Source: Ga0074130 sp964499485 (GTDB taxonomy: Bacteria > Pseudomonadota > Gammaproteobacteria > Burkholderiales > Rhodocyclaceae). Taken from it: DNA of 13,476 nt. Position numbers and translations under genes: made by a program. Under the pieces are notes generated by a model. It worked only from the letters and a program-made list of their open reading frames with translations, was not told the DNA's origin and ran no database searches. Below are positions 6,404 through 13,476 of this stretch, one piece after another (position 1 is the first letter of the stretch; every line of letters begins with the position of its first letter). The stretch covers positions 1 through 13,476 of the forward strand of contig CAZCLF010000041.1 of the NCBI GenBank assembly GCA_964499485.1, read 5' to 3'.

Positions 6404-7772
6404 GAGCAAGACGGTTTATAGCTGTACCGAATGTGGTGCGACCTCGCCCAAGTGGCAGGGGCAGTGTCCCGGTTGCGCGCAGTGGAACACCTTGGTTGAG
6501 ACGGTTGCCGATACCGCGCCGGCGAATAATCGTTTCGCTACCTCGTATGCTTCCCTTGCTGGCAGCAGCAAGTTGCAGGAATTGTCTGCCATCAAGCCGC
6601 GCGAAGAGCCACGTCAGGCCACCGGTATTGATGAGTTTGACCGCGTGCTGGGTGGTGGTTTGGTCGCCGGTGGTGTGGTGCTGATTGGTGGCGATCCCGG
6701 GATCGGCAAATCAACCCTGTTGCTGCAAGCACTGGCATTGCTCGCTGAGCGTGGGCAGAAGGTGTTGTATGTCTCTGGCGAAGAGTCGGGCGAGCAAGTT
6801 GCCTTGCGGGCCAGCCGACTACAGTTGCCTGTGAATGGGCTGCAGCTCTTTGCCGAAATCAACCTCGAAAAAATTCTCGCTACGTTGGATGAAGAGCGTC
6901 CCGCTGTCGCGGTGATCGACTCGATCCAAACATTGTGGTCAGAGCAGCTGAGTTCTGCCCCCGGTTCCGTCGCACAAGTGCGTGAGTGCTCCGCCCAGCT
7001 GACACGCTTTGCCAAGCAGAGCGGTACCACCGTGATTCTGGTAGGGCATGTCACCAAAGATGGTTCGCTCGCCGGCCCGCGTGTGCTGGAGCACATCGTC
7101 GATACGGTGCTGTATTTCGAAGGTGATACCAATTCGAGCTTCCGCTTGGTTCGTGCATTCAAGAATCGCTTTGGTGCGGTCAATGAGCTTGGCGTCTTTG
7201 CCATGACCGACAAGGGGCTGCGGGGTGTGTCCAATCCCTCGGCCCTGTTCCTGTCGCAGCATTCGCAAGAGGTGGCGGGTAGTTGTGTGCTGGTGACGCA
7301 GGAGGGCACGCGTCCATTACTGGTCGAAATTCAGGCGCTGGTGGATGCGGCGCACACCCCAAGTCCGCGTCGCCTGTCTGTGGGCTTGGAGCAAAATCGC
7401 CTCGCCATGCTGCTAGCAGTGTTGCATCGGCATGCTGGAGTGGTGTGTTTTGATCAGGATGTGTTCGTCAATGCGGTCGGCGGCGTAAAAATTGCTGAAC
7501 CAGCCGCTGATCTGGCGGTCTTATTGGCGATTGTTTCCTCGCTGCGCAACAAACCCTTGCCGCCCAAGTTGGTAGCGTTTGGTGAAGTGGGCTTGGCAGG
7601 TGAGATTCGCCCGGCGCCGAGAGGGCAGGAGCGATTGAAGGAAGCCGCAAAACTGGGTTTTACACATGCCATTATCCCCAAGGCCAATGCACCCAAGCAG
7701 CCGGTCAAGGGCATCGAGGTGATTGCCCTAGAGCGCATTGAGCAAGCGATTGAACATCTACGCAGTTTGTAA
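6396..7772 (+). CDS. radA: DNA repair protein RadA (Sms)
   Basis: RadA is a RecA-like hexameric helicase that promotes branch migration during recombination and processing of stalled forks. The 458 residues match the family (E. coli 460). The N-terminal zinc finger has C10, C13, C24 and C27 (CTECG, CPGC). Walker A is GGDPGIGKST (residues 98-107), the Walker B strand VAVIDSIQT is centred on D175, and the RadA-specific KNRFG motif is at 256-260. The Lon-protease-like C-terminal domain covers about residues 285-458, with LPPKLVAFGEVGLAGEIRP as a landmark. The start is a GTG inside the alr repeat tail; it overlaps alr by 8 bases, so translation is likely coupled. Nothing key is missing. Confidence 0.96.
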   Translation: MAKSKTVYSCTECGATSPKWQGQCPGCAQWNTLVETVADTAPANNRFATSYASLAGSSKLQELSAIKPREEPRQATGIDEFDRVLGGGLVAGGVVLIGGDPGIGKSTLLLQALALLAERGQKVLYVSGEESGEQVALRASRLQLPVNGLQLFAEINLEKILATLDEERPAVAVIDSIQTLWSEQLSSAPGSVAQVRECSAQLTRFAKQSGTTVILVGHVTKDGSLAGPRVLEHIVDTVLYFEGDTNSSFRLVRAFKNRFGAVNELGVFAMTDKGLRGVSNPSALFLSQHSQEVAGSCVLVTQEGTRPLLVEIQALVDAAHTPSPRRLSVGLEQNRLAMLLAVLHRHAGVVCFDQDVFVNAVGGVKIAEPAADLAVLLAIVSSLRNKPLPPKLVAFGEVGLAGEIRPAPRGQERLKEAAKLGFTHAIIPKANAPKQPVKGIEVIALERIEQAIEHLRSL

Positions 7773-7788
7773 TTTCTTTGTTCCACCC

Positions 7789-7811
7789 CAGCCCCTCTCC
7801 CTGAGGGGCTG
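7789..7811 (+). other. 9-bp hairpin in the radA-permease spacer
   Basis: CAGCCCCTC (7789-7797) pairs perfectly with GAGGGGCTG (7803-7811) around a 5-base loop. No T-run follows, so it is a poor intrinsic terminator. It could be an attenuating or mRNA-stabilising hairpin, or a remnant of a REP-like GC-rich palindrome. Confidence 0.55.
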
Positions 7812-7831
7812 ATCAAACCGGCAGATTCTTT

Positions 7832-10318
7832 ATGAGTAGCATCACGTTAGCCTGGCGCATGCTGTGGCGCGATGCGCGCGCAGGCGAGTTGCGTCTGCTC
7901 CTTGCTGCCTTGATCATTGCCGTGGGGGCACTCACTGCGGTTGGTTTCTTCACAGATCGTGTCGCGCGGGCACTGGCGCAGGAAGCCAACCAGTTACTCG
8001 GCGCCGATCTGCTGTTGATCTCAGATCATCCTTGGCAGGACCAAGTGGCTAATCAGGCTGCAACACAGGCCTTGAAAGTCGCGCAAACGCAAACCTTCCC
8101 GAGTATGGTCACGCGCGGTGAGATTGCCCAATTGGGGGAAATCAAAGCGGTCACCGACGGTTATCCGCTGCGCGGCACGCTCAAGATTGCAGCGGCGCCG
8201 AATGCGCCAGAACAGGTGGCTACGGGTATCCCGAGCAGGGGCACCGTGTGGCTTGATGCACGTATGGCCCTGGCCTTAAACGTTAGCGTTGGGGATCGCA
8301 TCCACCTGGGTGAGCGTGAATTTTCTGTGGCAGCCATTCTCATGATGGAGCCGGATCGCGGCATCAACTTCTTCACGCTGGCACCCCGGCTGATGCTCAA
8401 CCTCGATGATCTGGCTGCGACCAACCTGATTCAGAACGGTTCGCGCGTCACCTATCGGTTATTGCTGGCCGGTGAAGCAACGACACTGCTCGATTTTCGG
8501 CGCGACATCGAGAAAGCGCTGGGGCGTGGCGAGCGTATCGAAGATGCACAGAACGCGCGCCCGGAAATGCGTCAGGCGTTGGATAGGGCACAAAAGTTTC
8601 TTGGCCTCTCCGCCTTACTGACGGTGGTGCTTGCCGCAGTAGCGATTGCGTTGGCATCACGTCGTTACGTGCAGCGTCATCTTGACCCCTGTGCCGTGAT
8701 GCGCTGTCTGGGTGCTCGGCAAGCGACATTGCTGCGTCTCTATCTGCTGCAGTTTGGCTTGCTTGCCTTGATCGGTGCGGGCTTGGGCTGCGTGCTCGGC
8801 TATCTCTCGCACTACGCCCTCTATCAGGCTTTGGCATCACTCGTGCTGACACAGTTGCCAGCACCGTCAATGCTGCCAGTCATCCAAGGGATGTCCGTTG
8901 GGCTTCTGTTGTTTGGATTTGCGGTACCACCGCTACTGCAACTACAGCGGGTGCCAACCTTGCGTGTTTTACGCCGAGAATTGGGTGCGCCCGGTCGCGG
9001 CCTACTGCTGGGTTATGTGGTGTGTGCCGCGATGCTGGCCGGACTGATGCTGTGGATCGCGGGCGAACTGAAGCTGGGACTGTATGTCGTGGGTGGCTTT
9101 GCCATCGCGGTATTGGTGTTTGCGCTTCTGGCGTGGTGCGCCTTGACCGGCTTGGCCCACTTGCGAAATCAAACTTGGTTGCTTGGCAGTGGAGTACGTT
9201 ATGCACTGGCTGGCTTGCAGCGCCATCGGCGTGGCAATGTCATCCAGATCGTTGCACTGGCGCTGGGTTTTATGGCGATTTTGCTGCTGACAGTCACGCG
9301 CGGCGAGCTGCTGGACGCTTGGCGCAAGGCCACGCCCGCTGATGCCCCCAATCGGTTTGTCATCAACATTCAGCCGGATCAGGCCGCTGAGGTGAGTGCC
9401 CGATTTGCGGCCGCTAATCTCAAAGCCGACTTGGCGCCGATGGTGCGCGGCCGCTTGATGCGGGTAAACGGGCGCCCTGTGAGCGCAGCCGACTACCCTG
9501 AGGAACGTGCCCAGAGATTGGTCGAGCGCGAGTTCAATTTGTCATGGCGTGAGTCGTTACCTGAAGGCAACCGTCTGACACAGGGGCAATGGTTTGCCTC
9601 GGCGAGTAAAGACGAAGCGTCGGTCGAAGATGGCTTGGCGAAGACACTGCAACTCAAACTCGGCGACAGTTTGGAGTTCGATATTGCCGGCGTGCCCGTC
9701 AATGTGCGCATCAGCAGTTTGCGCAAACTGGATTGGGATTCCATGCGAGTGAATTTCTTTGTACTGACACCGCCGGGCGTACTCGACAGCCATCCACAAA
9801 GCCTGATTACCAGTTTTCACTTGCCGGATGGCCGTGATGATTTCATTGCTGCGTTGGTCCAGCGTTTTCCTAATCTCACTGTGATTGATGTCGGTGCCAT
9901 ACTCAAGCAACTCCGTTCTGTAATCGATCAAGTGGCGCAGGCTGTGCAGTTCGTTTTTCTGTTTACCCTCGCCGCTGGGGTGGTGGTGTTATATGCGGCT
10001 TTAGTGAATGTTCTAGATGAACGACGGCAAGAGCTGTCGATCATGCGTGCTCTTGGCGCGCAGCAGGCGATGTTGCGTCAGTCTCTGCAAGTTGAGTTCG
10101 CCGTGATTGGTGCTGTGGCAGGTTTTATTGCGGCCAGCGGCGCTTTACTGGTGGGGCATGTCTTGGCTAGCAAAGTTTTCAATTTCACATTGGTCACAGC
10201 ATGGTGGTTACCCCTAATTGCCGCGCTGGTTGGTGCATTACTCGTTCCTCTTGCAGCAATTTTGGCCTCACGCCAATTGCTTTCAGCACGTCCTTTAGAG
10301 GCCTTGAGGGCAGCCTGA
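7832..10318 (+). CDS. FtsX/MacB-type ABC transporter permease, YbbP-like
   Basis: This 828-residue inner-membrane protein has the layout of E. coli YbbP (804 residues). It starts with a transmembrane helix at about residues 20-40, followed by a large extracytoplasmic domain (to about 255). The first FtsX core has helices near 257-277, 303-325 and 350-372. Two central helices follow at about 391-440 and another near 470-488. A second extracytoplasmic domain comes next (about 495-700), and then the last FtsX core (702-727, 754-778, 788-812). The stretch KLDWDSMRVNFFVL (632-645) and the cytoplasmic RRQELSIMRALGA (731-743) are typical. Such permeases pair with an ATPase (YbbA/LolD type), often with tesA beside it; neither is present here. 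The substrate is unknown. It lies 59 bases after radA and may be at the end of that operon. Confidence 0.88.
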   Translation: MSSITLAWRMLWRDARAGELRLLLAALIIAVGALTAVGFFTDRVARALAQEANQLLGADLLLISDHPWQDQVANQAATQALKVAQTQTFPSMVTRGEIAQLGEIKAVTDGYPLRGTLKIAAAPNAPEQVATGIPSRGTVWLDARMALALNVSVGDRIHLGEREFSVAAILMMEPDRGINFFTLAPRLMLNLDDLAATNLIQNGSRVTYRLLLAGEATTLLDFRRDIEKALGRGERIEDAQNARPEMRQALDRAQKFLGLSALLTVVLAAVAIALASRRYVQRHLDPCAVMRCLGARQATLLRLYLLQFGLLALIGAGLGCVLGYLSHYALYQALASLVLTQLPAPSMLPVIQGMSVGLLLFGFAVPPLLQLQRVPTLRVLRRELGAPGRGLLLGYVVCAAMLAGLMLWIAGELKLGLYVVGGFAIAVLVFALLAWCALTGLAHLRNQTWLLGSGVRYALAGLQRHRRGNVIQIVALALGFMAILLLTVTRGELLDAWRKATPADAPNRFVINIQPDQAAEVSARFAAANLKADLAPMVRGRLMRVNGRPVSAADYPEERAQRLVEREFNLSWRESLPEGNRLTQGQWFASASKDEASVEDGLAKTLQLKLGDSLEFDIAGVPVNVRISSLRKLDWDSMRVNFFVLTPPGVLDSHPQSLITSFHLPDGRDDFIAALVQRFPNLTVIDVGAILKQLRSVIDQVAQAVQFVFLFTLAAGVVVLYAALVNVLDERRQELSIMRALGAQQAMLRQSLQVEFAVIGAVAGFIAASGALLVGHVLASKVFNFTLVTAWWLPLIAALVGALLVPLAAILASRQLLSARPLEALRAA

Positions 10319-10343
10319 TACCTGCGTGCCTGGCGTATGCCTG

Positions 10344-10377
10344 GCCCTATACTGGTGCGGCGCCCTATCCTGGTGCG
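10344..10377. repeat. 18-bp-period tandem direct repeat (two copies)
   Basis: GCCCTATACTGGTGCG (10344-10359) recurs as GCCCTATCCTGGTGCG (10362-10377), 15 of 16 bases identical, starting 26 bases after the permease stop codon. No coding role is seen. It may be a chance duplication or a protein-binding element. Confidence 0.6.
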
Positions 10378-10392
10378 CAGTTTCGTTTCTAT

Positions 10393-10420
10393 CAAATATG
10401 CATTTGAAATGATGCATTTG
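10393..10420. repeat. Nested inverted repeats with two ATGCATTTG copies
   Basis: ATGCATTTG occurs at 10398-10406 and 10412-10420. The same 28 bases contain three overlapping inverted repeats: CAAAT/ATTTG (10393-10397 with 10402-10406), CATTT/AAATG (10401-10405 with 10407-10411) and AAATG/CATTT (10407-10411 with 10415-10419). It lies upstream of the chemoreceptor gene and could be an operator. Function is inferred only from position and symmetry. Confidence 0.45.
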
Positions 10421-10461
10421 GTAGACCGGTGATGTGCAAAGGAAAAGTTGCATAAAGGACT

Positions 10462-10491
10462 TTGGCATCTTCATTGCTTAGTGACTAAAAA
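10462..10491 (+). promoter_or_regulatory. Candidate sigma-70 promoter for the chemoreceptor gene
   Basis: TTGGCA (10462-10467, one mismatch to the -35 consensus) is followed after 18 bases by TAAAAA (10486-10491, two mismatches to the -10). A transcript starting near 10498 would have a leader of about 19 bases before the ATG at 10517. I see no sigma-28 or sigma-54 promoter here. Confidence 0.35.
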
Positions 10492-10516
10492 ACCTTGGAA
10501 TTACAGAGAGATTACT

Positions 10517-12655
10517 ATGCTCAAAAGTTCACGAATGGCACTGAGCTCTCAAGAGCGCTCATGGCTCTCATGGTTTGGCCCTCTAGGCAAACTTTCGATG
10601 GGCTGGTCATGTTTTTTGAATCGTGACCGCTATGCCGTTATTGAGTCCACCTTCGAAAGTATTGCCAACACCCGAGTACGGCTACTGAAGAATTGGGCTG
10701 ATGAGCGCTGGATGACGCTCGGTGCCTTCAGCGCAGAGGTTGCTCAGACTTTTCCAAACATCCGAGGAAGCCGGCTTGAGGAAATTCGAGCGCTCTTTGA
10801 GGATGCCTCTGAGATCGGAATTGTTGATCTGACAGGCAAAGTGATGGCTTCTTCCGTCAGCGCACGGATCGGCAATGCCGATTTGCCATCCAAAGCGGTG
10901 ACAGTAGGCCTGAAGGATCGATTGCTGCACGGCCCTTACCGTGACTCTGTCACGCTGGCGTTGGGCAAAACCACATCACGCTTCCATGATGAGGTGACCC
11001 TGATGTTCTATGAACCCATCAAGGTTCAAGGAAAGTCGGTAGGGGCAATCTACGCACGTGTTCCGAATGATGTGATTGGTGACTTGATTCAACGAGAAGC
11101 TGGTCACATCTTTCAAGACTCAGGCGACAACTACCTGTTTATGGTGCGCTCGGCATTTGACCCGGGCATTGTGCCGGGCACCGCATTGTCGCGCTCGCGT
11201 TTCGAGGATGCCGCGTTTACTTTGGGCGACAATCTCAAGGATGGCGTACGTACTGACTATGGTGTCGTTCGCGTATCCCGCCATACGGAACTGGAGTTGA
11301 TCTTCACGGATCCGGCGACCGGGCAACTTCATCCAGGCGTCCGAGAAACGATCCGCAATGGCGAAAATTTATTCGTCACCTATCCTGGTTACTCTGACTA
11401 TCGCCATATTCCTGTCATCGGCAAAGGCGTCACATTTCAGATGCCGCATTGCCCAGATGTCTGGGGCATGATGTGTGAAGGCGATCTTGAAGAGGTTTAT
11501 CGCTATCGGAGTATTAACTACAAGCAACTTCGCTTGTACCTAGCAATCAATTTTCCGATTTGGTTGATCACGTCGTTGATCAATATTCAATTTGAATTGT
11601 CCCACTCATTGGCAATGGCAATGAATTTTGTCGCCCTAGTCGTGGGCAGCATGATCTTTTGCATATGGGGCGCCCAGCCATTACGCACACGCATTCGTGA
11701 AACCACGCGCGTCTTGCGGGGGATGGCGGAAGGTGATGGGGATCTGACCCAACGATTGCCGAAAAAAACCATTGAGGACGAAGTGTCCTTTATGGGCAAA
11801 TGGATCAATAGCTTTATTGATAACCTCGAACAGATTGTGCGCCGAGTCATCATTACCTCAAAAGAAATCCAGGTGACCAATCGGGGTATGTTGGCAACGA
11901 GTGATCGAAGCTCCTCTGCTGTCAATCAGATGCTGGGTACGATTCAAGATGTAATGGGGGCTATCAATCAGCAGATTGAAGAGGTTGCACTGGCAAGCCG
12001 CAACGCTGAAGACATGCGTGCAGTGTTGGATCAAGTTTCAGCGACGGCAAAGGCGCAATTCGATTTAGTGCAGGAACGTACCGGTGATATTCGTAGTTCT
12101 GTTGAGGCATCGTCACAAACGATACGTCAGCTCGAAATGAGCACAATGGAAATTGGCCGCATCGTTACCGTCATTAAAGAAATTGCCGAGCAGACAAACT
12201 TGCTGGCACTCAATGCTGCAATTGAAGCAGCGCGTGCGGGTGAGCAAGGCAGAGGCTTTGCTGTGGTGGCGGATGAAGTGCGTAAGCTTGCAGAGCGCAC
12301 GGCGGGTGCCACCAAAGAAATCCGCGAGATGATTGCAAACGTACAGGGTCAGGCACAAGAGGCGGTCTCACGCATGGAAAACGGCATGGGCCAGATGGAA
12401 GAGGGCTTGAAGTTGGCGGCTGAAGCAGCCTCTGACAAGGGCGAAATTCAGGAGATTACCGGTCGAATGTTCACGACTATTAATCAAATCGCTGATGGCG
12501 CTCATGCCCTGAATTCGCATGTGGGCAGCATGACCGGCTCAGCAGATATTGCACGTAAGGCTTTGGACGAAGCGACGCACAGTGCAGAGCGCACTGGCTC
12601 AGGCGCGCAGAAGCTTGATAAGCTGGTGGCTCAGTTCAAGGTGTCGGGTGTCTGA
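10517..12655 (+). CDS. Methyl-accepting chemotaxis protein with an apparently cytoplasmic Cache-like sensor
   Basis: This chemoreceptor has 712 residues from the chosen ATG. The N-terminal 335 residues form a sensor with PDC/Cache-like pieces: EIGIVDLTGKVMASS (99-113), EPIKVQGKSVGAIYARV (166-182), DNYLFMV (204-210) and GYSDYRHIPVIG (291-302). Two hydrophobic helices lie close together at about 340-358 and 365-385. A HAMP domain follows (about 386-440, GDGDLTQRLP), then the signalling coiled coil with the standard hairpin tip EQTNLLALNAAIEAARAG (558-575) and FAVVADEVRKLAERT. No CheR-tethering pentapeptide is at the C-terminus. There is no convincing transmembrane helix before the sensor; residues 15-35 are only weakly hydrophobic. 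The start is uncertain: a TTG at 10448, 4 bases after AAGGA, is in frame and would add 23 residues. It would signal to CheA/CheW; the ligand is unknown. Confidence 0.92.
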   Translation: MLKSSRMALSSQERSWLSWFGPLGKLSMGWSCFLNRDRYAVIESTFESIANTRVRLLKNWADERWMTLGAFSAEVAQTFPNIRGSRLEEIRALFEDASEIGIVDLTGKVMASSVSARIGNADLPSKAVTVGLKDRLLHGPYRDSVTLALGKTTSRFHDEVTLMFYEPIKVQGKSVGAIYARVPNDVIGDLIQREAGHIFQDSGDNYLFMVRSAFDPGIVPGTALSRSRFEDAAFTLGDNLKDGVRTDYGVVRVSRHTELELIFTDPATGQLHPGVRETIRNGENLFVTYPGYSDYRHIPVIGKGVTFQMPHCPDVWGMMCEGDLEEVYRYRSINYKQLRLYLAINFPIWLITSLINIQFELSHSLAMAMNFVALVVGSMIFCIWGAQPLRTRIRETTRVLRGMAEGDGDLTQRLPKKTIEDEVSFMGKWINSFIDNLEQIVRRVIITSKEIQVTNRGMLATSDRSSSAVNQMLGTIQDVMGAINQQIEEVALASRNAEDMRAVLDQVSATAKAQFDLVQERTGDIRSSVEASSQTIRQLEMSTMEIGRIVTVIKEIAEQTNLLALNAAIEAARAGEQGRGFAVVADEVRKLAERTAGATKEIREMIANVQGQAQEAVSRMENGMGQMEEGLKLAAEAASDKGEIQEITGRMFTTINQIADGAHALNSHVGSMTGSADIARKALDEATHSAERTGSGAQKLDKLVAQFKVSGV

Positions 12656-12681
12656 GTCATTGATGCCCTGAGTTCCTGAGT

Positions 12682-12723
12682 CCCAAACAACAAAGGCCGC
12701 ACCAGCGGCCTTTGTTGTTTGGG
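12682..12723. terminator. Bidirectional intrinsic terminator, perfect 19-bp stem
   Basis: The arm at 12682-12700 (CCCAAACAACAAAGGCCGC) is exactly complementary to 12705-12723, with loop ACCA. The GC-rich centre is flanked by A-rich and T-rich arms, so both strands give a stem followed by T-rich RNA. It lies between the convergent chemoreceptor and moeA genes and should stop both transcripts. Confidence 0.9.
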
Positions 12724-12750
12724 CAAATGATCAGCGCAAACTCGTCGTGG

Positions 12751-13476
12751 CTACACCAATCCATCCATCGGTTGGACTTGAACAATCTCACCTGCGGCTA
12801 CGTTACCGCGCTCATGTTCAAGTATCACCAAGCAATTGGCTTCCGACATCGAACGCAATACACCTGAGCCCTGTGCCCCAGCGGGGCTGACTTCCAGGCC
12901 GTTAGGGCCAGTCGTGAGCTTGGCGCGTAGGAATTCCGTACGACCCGCGTTCTTCTTCAGTGCAACAGTAGTTGGCACGCTGAACGTTGGCACGGGTTGT
13001 ACTGGCGACTGGCCACCGAGCTTGAGAATAGACTGACGCACAAATTGGTAGAAGGTGATCATCACTGCGACTGGGTTGCCGGGCAGACCGAACAGCCACG
13101 CATTACCAATCTTACCGAAGGCCATGGGGCGGCCCGGCTTCATGGCAATCTTCCAGAACAGCACTTCACCCAGACGCGCCATCATTTCACGAATGAAATC
13201 GGCCTCGCCAACGGAAACGCCACCACTGGTCAGAATAATGTCAGCGTTTTCCGAGGCGCTCTTCAGCGCGTCTTCGAGAGCCTGCGGATTGTCGGGTACG
13301 ACACCCATGTCGATGATCTCGCAGCCAAGGCGGGTGAGCACGCCCCACATGGTGTAGCGGTTGCTGTCATAGACTTCACCCCCTTCCAGGGGCGTACCCA
13401 GCGAGCGTAGTTCGTCGCCGGTGGAGAAGAGGGCGACGCGCACTTTGCGATAGACGCTGACCTCCGCGGCACCGAT
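12751..13476 (-). CDS. moeA: Molybdopterin molybdenumtransferase MoeA (5'-truncated by the window)
   Basis: MoeA inserts molybdate into adenylylated molybdopterin in the last step of molybdenum cofactor synthesis. The C-terminal 241 residues are visible, and the frame stays open to the right edge (IGAAEVSVYRKVRVALFSTGDEL), so the internal GTG and ATG codons are not starts. Landmarks in order are GDELRSLG, EVYDSN, ILTSGGVSVGEADF (the MoCF-binding motif), FWKIAMKPGRPMAFG, GLPGNPVAVMITFYQF and the C-terminal barrel domain ending ERGNVAAGEIVQVQPMDGLV. Compared with E. coli (411 residues), about 170 N-terminal residues lie outside. It ends with TAG, 27 bases from the shared terminator. Other moa/mob genes are not in the window. 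Confidence 0.95.
   Translation of the reverse strand: MGAAEVSVYRKVRVALFSTGDELRSLGTPLEGGEVYDSNRYTMWGVLTRLGCEIIDMGVVPDNPQALEDALKSASENADIILTSGGVSVGEADFIREMMARLGEVLFWKIAMKPGRPMAFGKIGNAWLFGLPGNPVAVMITFYQFVRQSILKLGGQSPVQPVPTFSVPTTVALKKNAGRTEFLRAKLTTGPNGLEVSPAGAQGSGVLRSMSEANCLVILEHERGNVAAGEIVQVQPMDGLV

Noticed and set aside
6614..7309. A 231-codon minus-strand frame inside radA
   Set aside because: It is antisense to the Walker A to KNRFG region of RadA, rich in Ser/Arg/Pro as expected for a shadow in GC-rich DNA, and has no ribosome site or recognisable domain.
10319..10516. Sigma-54 or sigma-28 promoter for the chemoreceptor gene
   Set aside because: No GG-N10-GC pair with the right flanks and no TAAA-N15-GCCGATAA match was found; only a weak sigma-70-like pair is visible.
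13263..13472. Small minus-strand frame at the right edge, overlapping moeA
   Set aside because: It is in a different frame from the well-matched MoeA product and has no recognisable motif.
1..13476. A defence island, CRISPR array, prophage, integron or secondary-metabolite cluster
   Set aside because: All sizeable genes belong to housekeeping, transport, regulation or chemotaxis families. No spacer-repeat pattern, integrase, transposase or terminal inverted repeats were seen.

Overview
The window looks like ordinary chromosomal DNA from a betaproteobacterium, with a lean towards the Neisseriales/Chromobacteriaceae-like groups. This is inferred from protein character (OmpR, TsaB, RimI, LplT, RadA, MoeA and Alr all read as the proteobacterial versions) and from moderately GC-rich coding sequence. 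There are no insertion sequences, phage genes, tRNAs, rRNAs or CRISPR arrays, and coding density is high. No stretch of 300 bases or more lacks a gene.

Layout, left to right. The left edge (1-278, minus) is the receiver domain of an OmpR-type response regulator, cut by the window. A ~200-base divergent spacer holds a 10-bp-period direct repeat that looks like an OmpR-family binding site. On the plus strand follow a small exported, extremely arginine-rich protein (481-762) and a tightly overlapped housekeeping cluster: tsaB (t6A tRNA modification), rimI (N-acetyltransferase for ribosomal protein S18) and a family 4 Fe-S uracil-DNA glycosylase with a long disordered N-terminal linker. Convergent to it is the lysophospholipid transporter lplT (2777-4117, minus). 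Divergent from lplT is a LysR-type regulator (4327-5244), which runs straight into alr (alanine racemase, TTG start), radA (DNA repair; overlaps alr) and a large FtsX/MacB-type ABC permease resembling YbbP (7832-10318).

After a ~200-base spacer with small tandem and nested inverted repeats comes a methyl-accepting chemotaxis protein (10517-12655). Its sensor region is Cache-like but appears to lie in the cytoplasm, followed by a two-helix membrane hairpin, HAMP and signalling domain, an Aer-like layout. A perfect 19-bp inverted repeat forms a bidirectional terminator between this gene and the convergent, right-truncated moeA (molybdopterin molybdenumtransferase).

The genes are mainly housekeeping: envelope regulation and lipid/peptidoglycan precursor supply (OmpR, LplT, Alr), translation fidelity (TsaB, RimI), and DNA repair (UdgA, RadA). 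I do not see a clearly new defence or mobile system. The most unusual items are the chemoreceptor topology, the lysine-free arginine-rich exported peptide, the OmpR-type repeat upstream, and the 12-bp tandem repeat that makes an extra tail on Alr.
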